Positions 1 to 8,094 of a DNA stretch of 64,000 nt are shown one piece after another (position 1 is the first letter of the stretch; the number at the start of each line of letters is the position of its first letter). The stretch is from an uncultured Sphingomonadaceae bacterium (GTDB taxonomy: Bacteria > Pseudomonadota > Alphaproteobacteria > Sphingomonadales > Sphingomonadaceae), in contig CAIQHF010000038.1 of the NCBI GenBank assembly GCA_903871605.1, positions 62,001 to 126,000 of the forward strand, read 5' to 3'. The translations under genes were made by a program, and so were the position numbers. The notes under the pieces are model-generated. The model saw nothing but the letters and a program-made list of their open reading frames with translations. It did not search any database and was not told the DNA's origin.

Positions 1-1357
1 GGTCTTCGATCTCCTTGGGCGCGATATTCTCGCCGTTGCGGATGATGATGTCCTTGGCGCGGCCGGTGACGACGAGATAATCGTCGTCGACGCGCCGCGC
101 GAGATCGCCCATCCGGAAGAAGCCGTCGATGTCGAACGCGCCCTGCTCATGCTCCTCGGCCAGGTAGCCGACCAGCATCTGCGGCCCCCGCGCGTGGACC
201 TCGCCCTCGTCGCCGATCCGGCCGTGCGCGTCGACCAGCCTGACCTCGGCGATCCCGATCCGGCCGTCGGTGCCGGCGGCATGGTCGAGATCGCCGGGCG
301 CCATCGATCCCACCGTGACGACGGGGACCTCGGTCGATCCATAGACACGGCTGACCACGGCATTTTCGAAATAGCCATTGGCCTCTTGGATCAGCGTCGG
401 GGGCACCGAGGCGCCGCCGCAGATGAACAGCTTGAGCGTGGGCAGTCGCGTTCCAGCCTCGCGCGCGGCGCCGAGCAGGCCGTCGAGGAACGGCGTCGCG
501 CCCGCCATGTGCGTGCAGCGCTCGCGCTGGATGGCCGCGACCGCCGCGCGCGCATCCCAATGGTCCTGAAGCACCGCGCGCGTGCCGAACAGCCACGGCA
601 TCTCGAAGGCGTAGATCGATCCGCCGATGTGGCTGATCGGCGACGGCACGAAGAAGGCGTCGCCGACGTCGGCATGCCAATGCTCGTGGAGCTGCGTCAC
701 CAGCGCATGGAGCGAGTTATGGCTGTGCAGCACCCCTTTGGGGCGCCCTGTCGTGCCCGACGTGTACATCAGCATCTTGACGCTGTCGGGGTCGGTCCCG
801 GCAAGCGGCGCCACGCCAGGGTCGGCGAGCAGCGTCGCATAGGCGGTGAAGCCAGCGGCATCGCCGCGCAGCACGACGACCTCGGGGGGCGCCTCGAGCC
901 CGGCGTTCACGCGTCGCAGCATCGCCGGATAGTCATGGGCCCGGAACTGCGCGGGAACGAAGATGATCCGGCTCCGGCTGTCGCGCAGCTGGAAGCCGAG
1001 CTCATGGTCGCGGAGCGCCGGCACGATCGGATGCGCGACCAGCCTGGCGATCGTCGCGGCGAGATAGATCACCGCCGCCTCGTGCCAGTTCGGCAACATG
1101 AAGGAGAGCGTGTCGCCCGGCTTCAGGCCGCGCGCGATCAGTGCCTGCGCGACCGCGCTCGCCTCGGCGTGGAGCGTCGCCGCATCGATCCGTCGTTCGC
1201 CGTCGACCAGCAGGATCGTGTCGGGTTCGGTTCGTGCGCGTCGTGCGGCGACCTCGGCGACCGTTTCGGCGCTCCATAACCCGCGCGCCCAGGCGTCGGC
1301 CGCACGCGCCGCATCCCAGCGGATCGACCAGCCGTCGAGGATACGCCGCTCGGTCAT
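1..1357 (-). CDS. AMP-dependent acyl-CoA synthetase (3' end cut off by window edge)
   Basis: Adenylate-forming ligase that would activate a carboxylic acid with ATP and CoA, the entry step to beta-oxidation-like degradation. About 452 codons are visible. The P-loop motif YTSGTTGRPKG lies near residues 198-208, and the late core motif GRAKDIIIRNGENIAP stands close to the window edge, so only the C-terminal lid domain is missing. It starts at an ATG 3 bases after the stop of the upstream short-chain dehydrogenase, so it is the distal gene of that operon. The substrate cannot be read from the sequence; the neighbours suggest an alicyclic or branched acid. Family assignment is certain, specificity is not. 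Confidence 0.93.
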   Translation of the reverse strand, partial: MTERRILDGWSIRWDAARAADAWARGLWSAETVAEVAARRARTEPDTILLVDGERRIDAATLHAEASAVAQALIARGLKPGDTLSFMLPNWHEAAVIYLAATIARLVAHPIVPALRDHELGFQLRDSRSRIIFVPAQFRAHDYPAMLRRVNAGLEAPPEVVVLRGDAAGFTAYATLLADPGVAPLAGTDPDSVKMLMYTSGTTGRPKGVLHSHNSLHALVTQLHEHWHADVGDAFFVPSPISHIGGSIYAFEMPWLFGTRAVLQDHWDARAAVAAIQRERCTHMAGATPFLDGLLGAAREAGTRLPTLKLFICGGASVPPTLIQEANGYFENAVVSRVYGSTEVPVVTVGSMAPGDLDHAAGTDGRIGIAEVRLVDAHGRIGDEGEVHARGPQMLVGYLAEEHEQGAFDIDGFFRMGDLARRVDDDYLVVTGRAKDIIIRNGENIAPKEIED

Positions 1358-1360
1358 CGG

Positions 1361-2146
1361 CTATTGGCTGTCCACCGGCACCGCGGTGACCGCATGCGGC
1401 GCCAGATATTTGGTCGACGACCAGCCGCCGTCGACGACGAGCACCTGACCGGTGATGAAGCGCGCCTCGTCGGAGAGGAGGAAGGCGATCGCCTGTGCCG
1501 CATCCTCGGCGGTGCCGGTGCGGTTGAGCGGGGTCATGTCGAAGTTCATCCGGCGGAACACCGCATTGTCCCATGCATAGGCGGTCATCGGCGTCTCGAG
1601 CACGCCCGGGGCCACGACGTTGGTGCGGATGCCGCGCGGGCCATATTGCGCGGCCATGTGCTTGGAGAGGCCGATCAGCCCGGTCTTGGCGGCCGAATAG
1701 GCGCCGCCGCGCAGCCCGCCGATCACCGCGAAGGTGGAGGCGACGTTCACGATCGCGCCGCCGTCACCCATCGCCGACAGCGCCTCGCGGCAGAAGCGGA
1801 AGGGCGCGCGCAGATGCACGCCGAGGAAGTAGTCGAGCACCTCGTCGCTGGTCTCGTCGACGGGAAAAGGTTTGCCCACGCCGGCGTTGTTGACGAGGTA
1901 ATCGAGCCGCCCGAAATTATCGATCGCCGCCTTCACCGCCTGCGCAGGCGCGTCGTCGGCGGAAATATCGGCGGTGACGATCGCGACCTCGGCAATGCCG
2001 GCAAGTTCGGCCTTGAGCGCTTCGAGCGGTTCGCGCGACCGGCCAACGCCGATGATGTCGATGCCGCGACCCGCGAGCACATGCGCCAGCGCGTGGCCGA
2101 TGCCCGATCCAGCTCCGGTGATGATGGCGGTTCTGCGTTGCTCCAT
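1361..2146 (-). CDS. Short-chain dehydrogenase/reductase (SDR)
   Basis: Classical NAD(P)-dependent SDR of 261 residues. The nucleotide-binding TGAGSGIG is at residues 10-17, NNAG at 86-89, and the catalytic Ser137, Tyr150 and Lys154 are all present (AYSAAK). The C-terminal FITGQVLVVDGG is typical of the family. I start at MEQRRTA rather than at the longer upstream reading because the Rossmann strand follows directly. It probably oxidises or reduces a hydroxyl/ketone intermediate of the pathway, for example a 3-hydroxyacyl-CoA. It is followed after 3 bases by the acyl-CoA ligase gene, indicating co-transcription. Confidence 0.92.
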   Translation of the reverse strand: MEQRRTAIITGAGSGIGHALAHVLAGRGIDIIGVGRSREPLEALKAELAGIAEVAIVTADISADDAPAQAVKAAIDNFGRLDYLVNNAGVGKPFPVDETSDEVLDYFLGVHLRAPFRFCREALSAMGDGGAIVNVASTFAVIGGLRGGAYSAAKTGLIGLSKHMAAQYGPRGIRTNVVAPGVLETPMTAYAWDNAVFRRMNFDMTPLNRTGTAEDAAQAIAFLLSDEARFITGQVLVVDGGWSSTKYLAPHAVTAVPVDSQ

Positions 2147-2248
2147 GGACAATCGATCCCGCTGGTTATCGCATCCTGATAGGGGAGGACGAAGCACGAC
2201 GGATAGGCGCGGGCGCGTGCCGGCCGCCCGTCATCGCGCTCGCGATGT

Positions 2249-3052
2249 CTAGCCGCGCGCGTTGGGGTCGGGGTTCCAGACTGGCGCGCGCTTCTCGGCG
2301 AAGGCGGCGGGTCCCTCGCGGAAATCGGGATGCGCCCAGTGCGATTTGAGCAGTTCCCAGGCATAGGCGAGCGCCTGCGGGTCGGGCATCTCGGTCGATG
2401 CCCAGATCGCGCGCTTGGTCAGCGCCATCGCCTGGGGGGAATTGAGTGCCATCGCTCGCGCGAGCTCCAATGCACGCGCCATCGCGGCCTCGCGCGTCGG
2501 CTCGAGCAGGTCGATCGCCCCGAGTTGATAGGCACGCGCCGCGGGCATGCGATACGCCTTGCCGGCAAGCGCGAGCAGCAGCGCGGCACCGGGGCCGGCG
2601 CGGCGCGCGAGGCCCTGCGATTCGAGCGCCGAGACCTGGCCGACGTCGACATGCGAATCCATCAGCGCGGCCTGCTCGCAGGCGACGACGATGTCGCTGT
2701 CGGCGATAAAGTGCAGCCCGCCGCCATTGGCGAGCCCGTTGAGCACGCAGATCACCGGCTTCGTCACCGCGCACTGCCGCGGCGAGAAGCGGTTGGCCGC
2801 GGCGAAGGGGATATTCTGCAGGCCGCCCTTGCCGATCTCGAGCGCGCCCACCGCTGCGCCCGTGCAGAAATGGCGTTCGCCCGCGCCGGTCAGCACCGCG
2901 ACGCGGATCGTGTCGTCGCCATCGATGCGCGCCCAGGCCTGTTCGAGCGCGACGAGCAAATCGGGGGACAATGAATTGCCCTCGTGCGGGCGATTGAGCG
3001 TGAGCAGCGCCACGCCGCCATCGACCGTGAACAGCAGCGGTGCTTCGGTCAT
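2249..3052 (-). CDS. Enoyl-CoA hydratase/isomerase family protein (crotonase)
   Basis: Crotonase-fold protein of 267 residues. The two oxyanion-hole segments are visible as HFCTGAAVGAL and LNGLANGGGLHF, and the C-terminal DFREGPAAFAEKRAPVW is characteristic. Around the usual catalytic position it carries MDSHVDVGQVSALE, as in a subgroup of actinobacterial-type EchA proteins, so hydratase, isomerase or hydrolase activity cannot be separated. Its ATG overlaps the stop of the upstream acyl-CoA dehydrogenase gene by 4 bases (ATGA), which argues for translational coupling of dehydrogenation and hydration in one CoA-ester pathway. Confidence 0.92.
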   Translation of the reverse strand: MTEAPLLFTVDGGVALLTLNRPHEGNSLSPDLLVALEQAWARIDGDDTIRVAVLTGAGERHFCTGAAVGALEIGKGGLQNIPFAAANRFSPRQCAVTKPVICVLNGLANGGGLHFIADSDIVVACEQAALMDSHVDVGQVSALESQGLARRAGPGAALLLALAGKAYRMPAARAYQLGAIDLLEPTREAAMARALELARAMALNSPQAMALTKRAIWASTEMPDPQALAYAWELLKSHWAHPDFREGPAAFAEKRAPVWNPDPNARG

Positions 3053-4026
3053 CGATTCTTCCCCGGCCTGATCATCGGCGCCTCGGCCCTGGCGACCCGC
3101 TCGGCGGCGGTGTCCGCACCGCCGCATGCCTCGACCAGCAGATGCGCGCGCTTGACCACGAGATGCGGGTCGGCCTCGTCGCTGAAGCCGATGCCGCCGT
3201 GGACCTGGACGTTGCGCCGGCTGTTGGCGAGTGCGGCATCGATCGCGAGCAACAGCGCGGACTCGATCTGGAAGGCGGCGTCCGGGCGCGCCTGCTCGAG
3301 CGCGATCGCGGCGAAGGTCGTCGCGTCGCGTGCCGCCATCGCCGCCATCGCCATGTTGGCGCAGTGATGCTTGACCGCCTGGAATGCGCCGATCGGATGC
3401 CCGAACTGCTCGCGCAGGCCGGCATAGCCAACCGCCATGTCGCTCGCGCAGGCAGCGACGCCGCATAGCGCGGCGGCCTCGATCAGCCGTACCCGCCGCG
3501 TCGCCGCCTCGCTCGCCCACGGCAGGTCGGTCGGCGCGGCGGCGATCGTCAGCGCCGCGGTCCAGTGACCGTCGTCGAGCTCGGTCGGATCGGTGAGACG
3601 CGTTGCCGGGATCAGCGCCGCCGCTCCCTCGTGGCGGACCAGCAGCCAGTCAGCGTGGGCGCCGTCGATGACGGACAGGGCGCTGCCCGACAGTAAGGCG
3701 GGGGCGACCTGCGCGTCGCCCGCGACGATCCGCGCGCGCAGATCGTCGTCGGCGCAGTGCGCCGCCATCAGCGTCGCGAGCACCCGCGCGCCGGCCAGGC
3801 GGCGGCCGAGCTCGATCGCGAGCAACGCTTCCTCGGTGGCGGTAAGGCCCGCGCCGCCGATCGCGGGATCGGCGGCAATGCCGAAGATGCCGAGTTCGGC
3901 GAGCGCCGCCCACGGCTCCTTGGCGTCGGCGCGGTGCAGCCGGGCGATGGGCAACAGCGCGTCGAGCGGGCGGGAGAAGGCGTCCGCGATAAGTGCGCGA
4001 CGATCGGCGTCGGGATGGAAATCCAT
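3049..4026 (-). CDS. Acyl-CoA dehydrogenase family protein, short form
   Basis: FAD-dependent acyl-CoA dehydrogenase-like protein of 325 residues, about 55-60 residues shorter than the usual 380-390. The N-terminal helical domain (ELGIFGIAADPAIGGAGLTATEE) and the C-terminal HGGIGFSDEADPHLVVKRAHL are recognisable, while the middle is compressed. Short paralogues of this kind often act as one partner of heteromeric dehydrogenases in steroid and terpenoid degradation; that role here is inference. It heads the minus-strand operon and overlaps the crotonase gene by 4 bases. Start chosen at MDFHPDADRR, the usual family N-terminus; a slightly longer reading begins at 4059. Confidence 0.88.
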   Translation of the reverse strand: MDFHPDADRRALIADAFSRPLDALLPIARLHRADAKEPWAALAELGIFGIAADPAIGGAGLTATEEALLAIELGRRLAGARVLATLMAAHCADDDLRARIVAGDAQVAPALLSGSALSVIDGAHADWLLVRHEGAAALIPATRLTDPTELDDGHWTAALTIAAAPTDLPWASEAATRRVRLIEAAALCGVAACASDMAVGYAGLREQFGHPIGAFQAVKHHCANMAMAAMAARDATTFAAIALEQARPDAAFQIESALLLAIDAALANSRRNVQVHGGIGFSDEADPHLVVKRAHLLVEACGGADTAAERVARAEAPMIRPGKNR

Positions 4027-4159
4027 GGCTTTCCTTATCATCCGCCGTTGTGCTGTCACCGCTCAACCGCGACGCCGCAGCGATATCGCGAGCCTGGCCT
4101 AGACACGTCCGCACGCCGCTGGTCCGCTGGGCGCCATGGACAGGACAGGAGAGCGAATC

Positions 4160-4525
4160 GTGCAGGCGCCGCCCCACAAGCTCGTCATCTTCATGAAAAG
4201 GCGCGAGGGGCTAAGCCGCGAGGCGTTCCGCGACGATTATGAGCGGCGGCATGTTCCGCTGTGCCTGCGCTACATGCAGGGCGTGACGCGCTATATCCGC
4301 CGCTACGTCCAGCCGCTGCCCGATCCGGCTACGGGCGCGCCGGCGGAGATGGATTATGACGTGATCACCGAGGTGTGGTTCGACGATCGTGCGATTTTCG
4401 AGGCGGTGCTGGCGGCAGCCGAGGCGGATGCGATGCCCGAGGAGGTCAGGCGCGACGAGGAGCGGCTGTTCGATCGTGAGCGGACGCGCTTCACCACGGT
4501 CAACGAATATGAGACCGCCTGCTAG
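4160..4525 (+). CDS. EthD family protein
   Basis: Small ferredoxin-like alpha/beta-barrel protein (about 121 residues) of the EthD type. It has the N-terminal LVIFMKRREGLSREAFRDDY...HVPL pattern and a hydrophobic C-terminal FTTVNEYE. Such proteins accompany P450s, dehydratases or decarboxylases of polyketide and ether degradation, and their chemistry is mostly undefined. The start is taken at GTG 4160, because AGGAGAG stands 6 bases upstream; an in-frame ATG at 4136 lacks such a site. It is the only plus-strand gene among minus-strand neighbours, and its end overlaps the convergent CoA-transferase gene by 4 bases. Confidence 0.82.
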   Translation: MQAPPHKLVIFMKRREGLSREAFRDDYERRHVPLCLRYMQGVTRYIRRYVQPLPDPATGAPAEMDYDVITEVWFDDRAIFEAVLAAAEADAMPEEVRRDEERLFDRERTRFTTVNEYETAC

Positions 4526-5682
4526 GCGCGCGCGCTCGCCGGGCAGTGGAGATCCAGCTCGGCCAATATCGCGGCCGTATCCGCGCCGAGCATGGGCGCC
4601 GGGCCCGCGACCGCGCCCGGCGATCGCGAGAACCAGGTCGGGATGCCGGGGAAACGCACCTTGCCATGCGGCGAATCGACCGTCTCGAAGTATCCGAAGG
4701 CGTTGAGGTGGGGATCGACCAGCAGCTCGTCGGTGGTGCGCAGCGGCGAGGCAGGGATGTGCAGATCGCGCAGCAGGTCGAGCCATTCGGCGGTGGTGCG
4801 TGTCGCGAAGATCTCGGCGAGGCGGCCATAGACCTCGTCGATCCGCGCCGCGCGTTGTGCCAGCGTCCTGAGGTCGTCGCCCGCCCAGGGCGGCTGCACC
4901 GCGCCGACGAACGCCGCCCAATGCTTGTCGTTGTAGATCAGCGCGGCGACATAGCCGTCCCTGGTCTTGTAGGGGCGGCGGTTGGGGGCGACCGCGCGCG
5001 GATAATGCGCGGCACCGAGCGGGGGCGAGAACATCGCGCCATTGGCATGCTCGACCAGCATGAACGAGGCCATCGTCTCGAACATCGCGACCTCGACCTC
5101 CTGACCCTCGCCGGTGCGTTCACGGTGGAACAGCGCCATCGTCGTCGCATAGAGCGCGGTCAGCCCGGCGATCTTGTCGGCCATGATCGTGCCGACGAAA
5201 TCGGCGCGTCCGGTCAGCAATTGCTGGACATAGGGGATGCCGCATTCGGCCTGGATCGTGTCGTCATAGGCGGGCAGGTCGCGATTGGGCCCACGCCGGC
5301 TGTAGCCGTAGCAATTGGTGTAGATGATCGCCGGATTGATCGCGGCGACCGCGGTATAATCGAAACCGAGCTTGGCGATCGCCTTGCCGCGCATCGCGTG
5401 GATGAAGACGTCGGCGGTGGCGACCAGCGCGCGCAATGCCGCCTTGCCGTCCTCGGTGCGCAGGTCGAGCACGATGCTGCGCTTGCCGCGGTTCACATTG
5501 TAGAAGACGCCGCCCATGCGCGGCGCAGGACCGACCGATATGTCGCGCACGCCGTCGCCCTCGGGCGTCTCGACCTTGATCACGTCGGCACCCATGTCGG
5601 CCATGATCTGCGTGGCGTAGGGGCCCATCACCATCGCGGTCAGATCCACCACGCGTATCCCGGCGAGCGGTCCCTTGCCCAT
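4522..5682 (-). CDS. CaiB/BaiF family III CoA-transferase
   Basis: Family III CoA-transferase of 386 residues, which moves CoA between acids without ATP. The N-terminal LAGIRVVDLTAMVMGPYATQIMADMGADVIKVE pattern, GKRSIVLDL near 66-73 and the YDDTIQAECG segment with the presumed nucleophile Asp140 fit the family at normal length. It is divergent from the acyl-CoA dehydrogenase gene at 5839, and the 156-base gap between them must hold both promoters. It would supply the CoA thioester of the substrate or of an intermediate, alongside the ligase at 1-1357. Confidence 0.93.
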   Translation of the reverse strand: MGKGPLAGIRVVDLTAMVMGPYATQIMADMGADVIKVETPEGDGVRDISVGPAPRMGGVFYNVNRGKRSIVLDLRTEDGKAALRALVATADVFIHAMRGKAIAKLGFDYTAVAAINPAIIYTNCYGYSRRGPNRDLPAYDDTIQAECGIPYVQQLLTGRADFVGTIMADKIAGLTALYATTMALFHRERTGEGQEVEVAMFETMASFMLVEHANGAMFSPPLGAAHYPRAVAPNRRPYKTRDGYVAALIYNDKHWAAFVGAVQPPWAGDDLRTLAQRAARIDEVYGRLAEIFATRTTAEWLDLLRDLHIPASPLRTTDELLVDPHLNAFGYFETVDSPHGKVRFPGIPTWFSRSPGAVAGPAPMLGADTAAILAELDLHCPASARA

Positions 5683-5838
5683 TTGTCTCTCCCTTGCGTA
5701 ACATTGCGGCTAACCCGTCGGCCGCCGACGATCCATTCGCATTATGGATCGCTGGCCCGATATCGGTCCGGCGTTGAATTGTGACGCGCGGACCCGGCTG
5801 CTACGGCGGCGGCTCGGATTGGAGCAAGAAGGCAGCCC

Positions 5839-7005
5839 GTGGATTTTTCGCCGACCTCGGATCAGGTCCATATTCGCGATGCGATCTTCAGGCATTGCGC
5901 GCAGTTTTCCGACGATTACTGGCTCGATCGCGATCGCAGCGGCGAATTTCCGGGCGACTTCTATACGTCGATGGCGGAGGCGGGATGGCTGGGCGTGGCG
6001 ATGCCCGAGGCGGTTGGCGGGGCGGGGCTGGGGATCACCGAGGCGGCGATCATGATGCAGGCGGTCGCCGAGGCGGGCGGGGGGATGACGGCCGCCTCGA
6101 CGATCCACGGCCCCGTGTTCAGCCTCGAGCCGATCGAGCTGTTCGGCAGCGACGAACAGAAGGCGCGGATGATCCCGCCGGTGCTCAGCGGCGCGGAGAA
6201 GATGTGCTTCGCGGTGACCGAGCCCAACACCGGGCTCGACACGACCAAGCTCAAGACCGCAGCGAAGAAGGTCGATGGCGGCTATCTGGTCAATGGCGAC
6301 AAGATCTGGATCACCAACGCGCATGTCGCCGACCGGATGATGCTGCTCGCGCGCACCACGCCGCTGGAGGCGGTCACCCGCAAGACCGACGGCCTCTCGC
6401 TGTTCTTCACCAGGCTCGACCGCGACCATGTCGAGCACCGGCTGATCCCCAAGATGGGACGCCATGCGGTCGGCTCGAACATGGTGTTCATCAACGATCT
6501 CTTCATCCCCGACGACGATCGCATCGGCGGCGAGGGCGATGGCTTCCGGATCATCCTCAAGGGGCTCAATCCCGAGCGCATCCTGCTCGGCGCCGAGGCG
6601 ATCGGGATCGGCCGCAACGCGATCCAGCGCGCGGCGCGCTACGCACGCGAGCGGATCGTGTTCGATCGGCCGATCGGGATGAACCAGGGCATCCAGCATC
6701 CGCTGGCGAAATGCTGGATGCAGCTCGAGGCGGCGAATCTGATGGTGATGAAGGCCGCCACTTTGTTCGACAGGGGCGAGGATTGTGGGGTCGAGGCCAA
6801 TGCCGGCAAATATCTAGCCGCCGAAAGCGCGTTCGAGGCCTGCCACACCGCGATGCTGACGCTGGGCGGAATGGGCTATGCGCAGGAATATCATGTCGAG
6901 CGGCTGCTGCGCGAGGTGCTGATCCCGCGGACCGCGCCGGTCAGCCCGCACATGATCCTCAACTTCATCGCCGAGCGTGTGCTCGAGCTGCCGAAAAGCT
7001 ATTGA
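5839..7005 (+). CDS. Acyl-CoA dehydrogenase
   Basis: Full-length FAD acyl-CoA dehydrogenase (388 residues). The FAD/substrate-binding segment CFAVTEPNTGLDTTK and WITNAHVADRM are in the middle domain, ILLGAEAIGIGRNAIQRAARYARERIVFDRPI in the C-terminal helical domain, and LGGMGYAQEYHVERLLREV near the end. It introduces the alpha,beta double bond into a CoA thioester and passes electrons to ETF. The start is GTG at 5839, the first plausible start in frame. It leads a plus-strand operon with a CitE-type lyase, a CoA-transferase and a crotonase. Confidence 0.94.
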   Translation: MDFSPTSDQVHIRDAIFRHCAQFSDDYWLDRDRSGEFPGDFYTSMAEAGWLGVAMPEAVGGAGLGITEAAIMMQAVAEAGGGMTAASTIHGPVFSLEPIELFGSDEQKARMIPPVLSGAEKMCFAVTEPNTGLDTTKLKTAAKKVDGGYLVNGDKIWITNAHVADRMMLLARTTPLEAVTRKTDGLSLFFTRLDRDHVEHRLIPKMGRHAVGSNMVFINDLFIPDDDRIGGEGDGFRIILKGLNPERILLGAEAIGIGRNAIQRAARYARERIVFDRPIGMNQGIQHPLAKCWMQLEAANLMVMKAATLFDRGEDCGVEANAGKYLAAESAFEACHTAMLTLGGMGYAQEYHVERLLREVLIPRTAPVSPHMILNFIAERVLELPKSY

Positions 7006-7019
7006 AATGGGAGCCGATC

Positions 7020-7088
7020 TCCCGCGAAGGCGGGAGCAGGGCCGCGAGCGCGGCGCTGCTTGGCTCTGGATCCCCGCCTTTGCGGGGG
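7020..7088. repeat. REP-like palindromic repeat pair
   Basis: Two short hairpins, CCCGC-gaag-GCGGG at 7021-7034 and CCCCGC-cttt-GCGGGG at 7072-7087, which are also near reverse complements of each other. They fill the gap between the acyl-CoA dehydrogenase and lyase genes. I know this form as a dispersed palindrome of sphingomonads. It could stabilise or attenuate the intergenic mRNA. Confidence 0.65.
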
Positions 7089-7103
7089 CACGAAGGAGGG
7101 ATG

Positions 7104-7985
7104 ATGCCCGAACCGATTTCCGCGCGCTCGTGGCTTTTCGCGCCGGGCGACAGCGTGAAGAAGATGACCAAGGCGATGGAGGGTACCGCCGACATCGTGC
7201 TGATCGATCTCGAGGATGCCGTCGCGTCCGAAAGCAAGGCGGCGGCGCGCCCGGTGGTCCGCGACTTCATCGCGGCGAACCCCGCGCAGCGGCACCGCCT
7301 GTGGGTGCGCGTCAATCCGCTCGACGGGCCGCACACGTTGCACGATCTTGCCGCGGTGATGCCCGCGCGGCCGGGCGGGATCATGCTGCCCAAGGTCTAT
7401 GGTCGCGCGGATGTCGAGAAGCTCGATCATTGCCTCTCCGCGCTCGAGGTGGCGAACGGCATCGACGAGGGATCGACGCGGGTGATCGTGCTGGTCACCG
7501 AGACCGCCGAGGCGATGTTCCACACCGGCGACTATAAGGGTGCGCCGCGCGTCGTCGCGCTGACCTGGGGGGCCGAGGATCTCGCCGACGCGGTCGGCGC
7601 CAGTTCGAACCGCACGTCCGACGGCGGCTACGGCTTCACCTACGAGCTGGCGCGCACCCTGTGCCTGCTCGGCGCCGCGACCGCGGGTGTCGCCGCGATC
7701 GAGACGATCCAGGGCGATTTTCGCGATCTCGACGCGCTCAAGGCGCGCGCCGAGGCGGTGCGGCGCAACGGCTATCGCGGCATGCTGGCGATCCACCCCG
7801 CGCAGGTCGACGTGATCAATGACGCCTTCAGCCCGACCGAGGCCGAAATCGCCGAGGCGCAGGCAATCGTCGACCTGTTCGCCGCCAATCCGGGCGTCGG
7901 CGCGATCGGCTACAAGGGCGGAATGCTCGATCGCCCCTATCTGTCGCGTGCGCAGACGCTGCTCAAACAGGCGGCGCGCGCGTGA
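7104..7985 (+). CDS. HpcH/HpaI aldolase / CitE-type CoA-ester lyase
   Basis: Mg-dependent beta-subunit-of-citrate-lyase family protein (about 293 residues) that cleaves 3-hydroxyacyl-type CoA esters such as malyl-, methylmalyl- or citramalyl-CoA. Visible are RSWLFAPGDS at the N-terminus, VLIDLEDAVAS with metal-binding acidic residues, WVRVNPLD, ALTWGAEDLADAVGA and the C-terminal GMLAIHPAQVDVINDAF. Two ATGs lie in tandem at 7101 and 7104, and AGGAGG at 7094 gives better spacing to the second. It probably releases acetyl- or propionyl-CoA late in the pathway. Confidence 0.92.
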   Translation: MPEPISARSWLFAPGDSVKKMTKAMEGTADIVLIDLEDAVASESKAAARPVVRDFIAANPAQRHRLWVRVNPLDGPHTLHDLAAVMPARPGGIMLPKVYGRADVEKLDHCLSALEVANGIDEGSTRVIVLVTETAEAMFHTGDYKGAPRVVALTWGAEDLADAVGASSNRTSDGGYGFTYELARTLCLLGAATAGVAAIETIQGDFRDLDALKARAEAVRRNGYRGMLAIHPAQVDVINDAFSPTEAEIAEAQAIVDLFAANPGVGAIGYKGGMLDRPYLSRAQTLLKQAARA

Positions 7986-8003
7986 CCGACGCCTCGCCGA
8001 CAC

Positions 8004-8085
8004 GGTTCGTCCTGAGCGAAGTCGAAGGACGTGTTTCAGACGCGGCGTTTATGTCAGATGCCTCGACTTCCCTCAGCACGAACGG
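8004..8085. repeat. Inverted repeat in the leader of the CoA-transferase gene
   Basis: Arms of about 25 bases (8004-8028, containing GTCCTGAGCGAAGTCGAAGG, and 8061-8085 as its imperfect complement) flank a 32-base spacer. This is the very common dispersed repeat of sphingomonads and related genera. It ends 9 bases before the start codon of the next gene, so the folded RNA could affect its translation. Confidence 0.75.
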
Positions 8086-8094
8086 GGGCTGGTC

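Noticed and set aside
4522-4525. Four-base tail-to-tail overlap of the EthD and CoA-transferase genes as a regulatory antisense device
   Set aside because: Short convergent overlaps are common in compact genomes, and nothing in the sequence suggests more.
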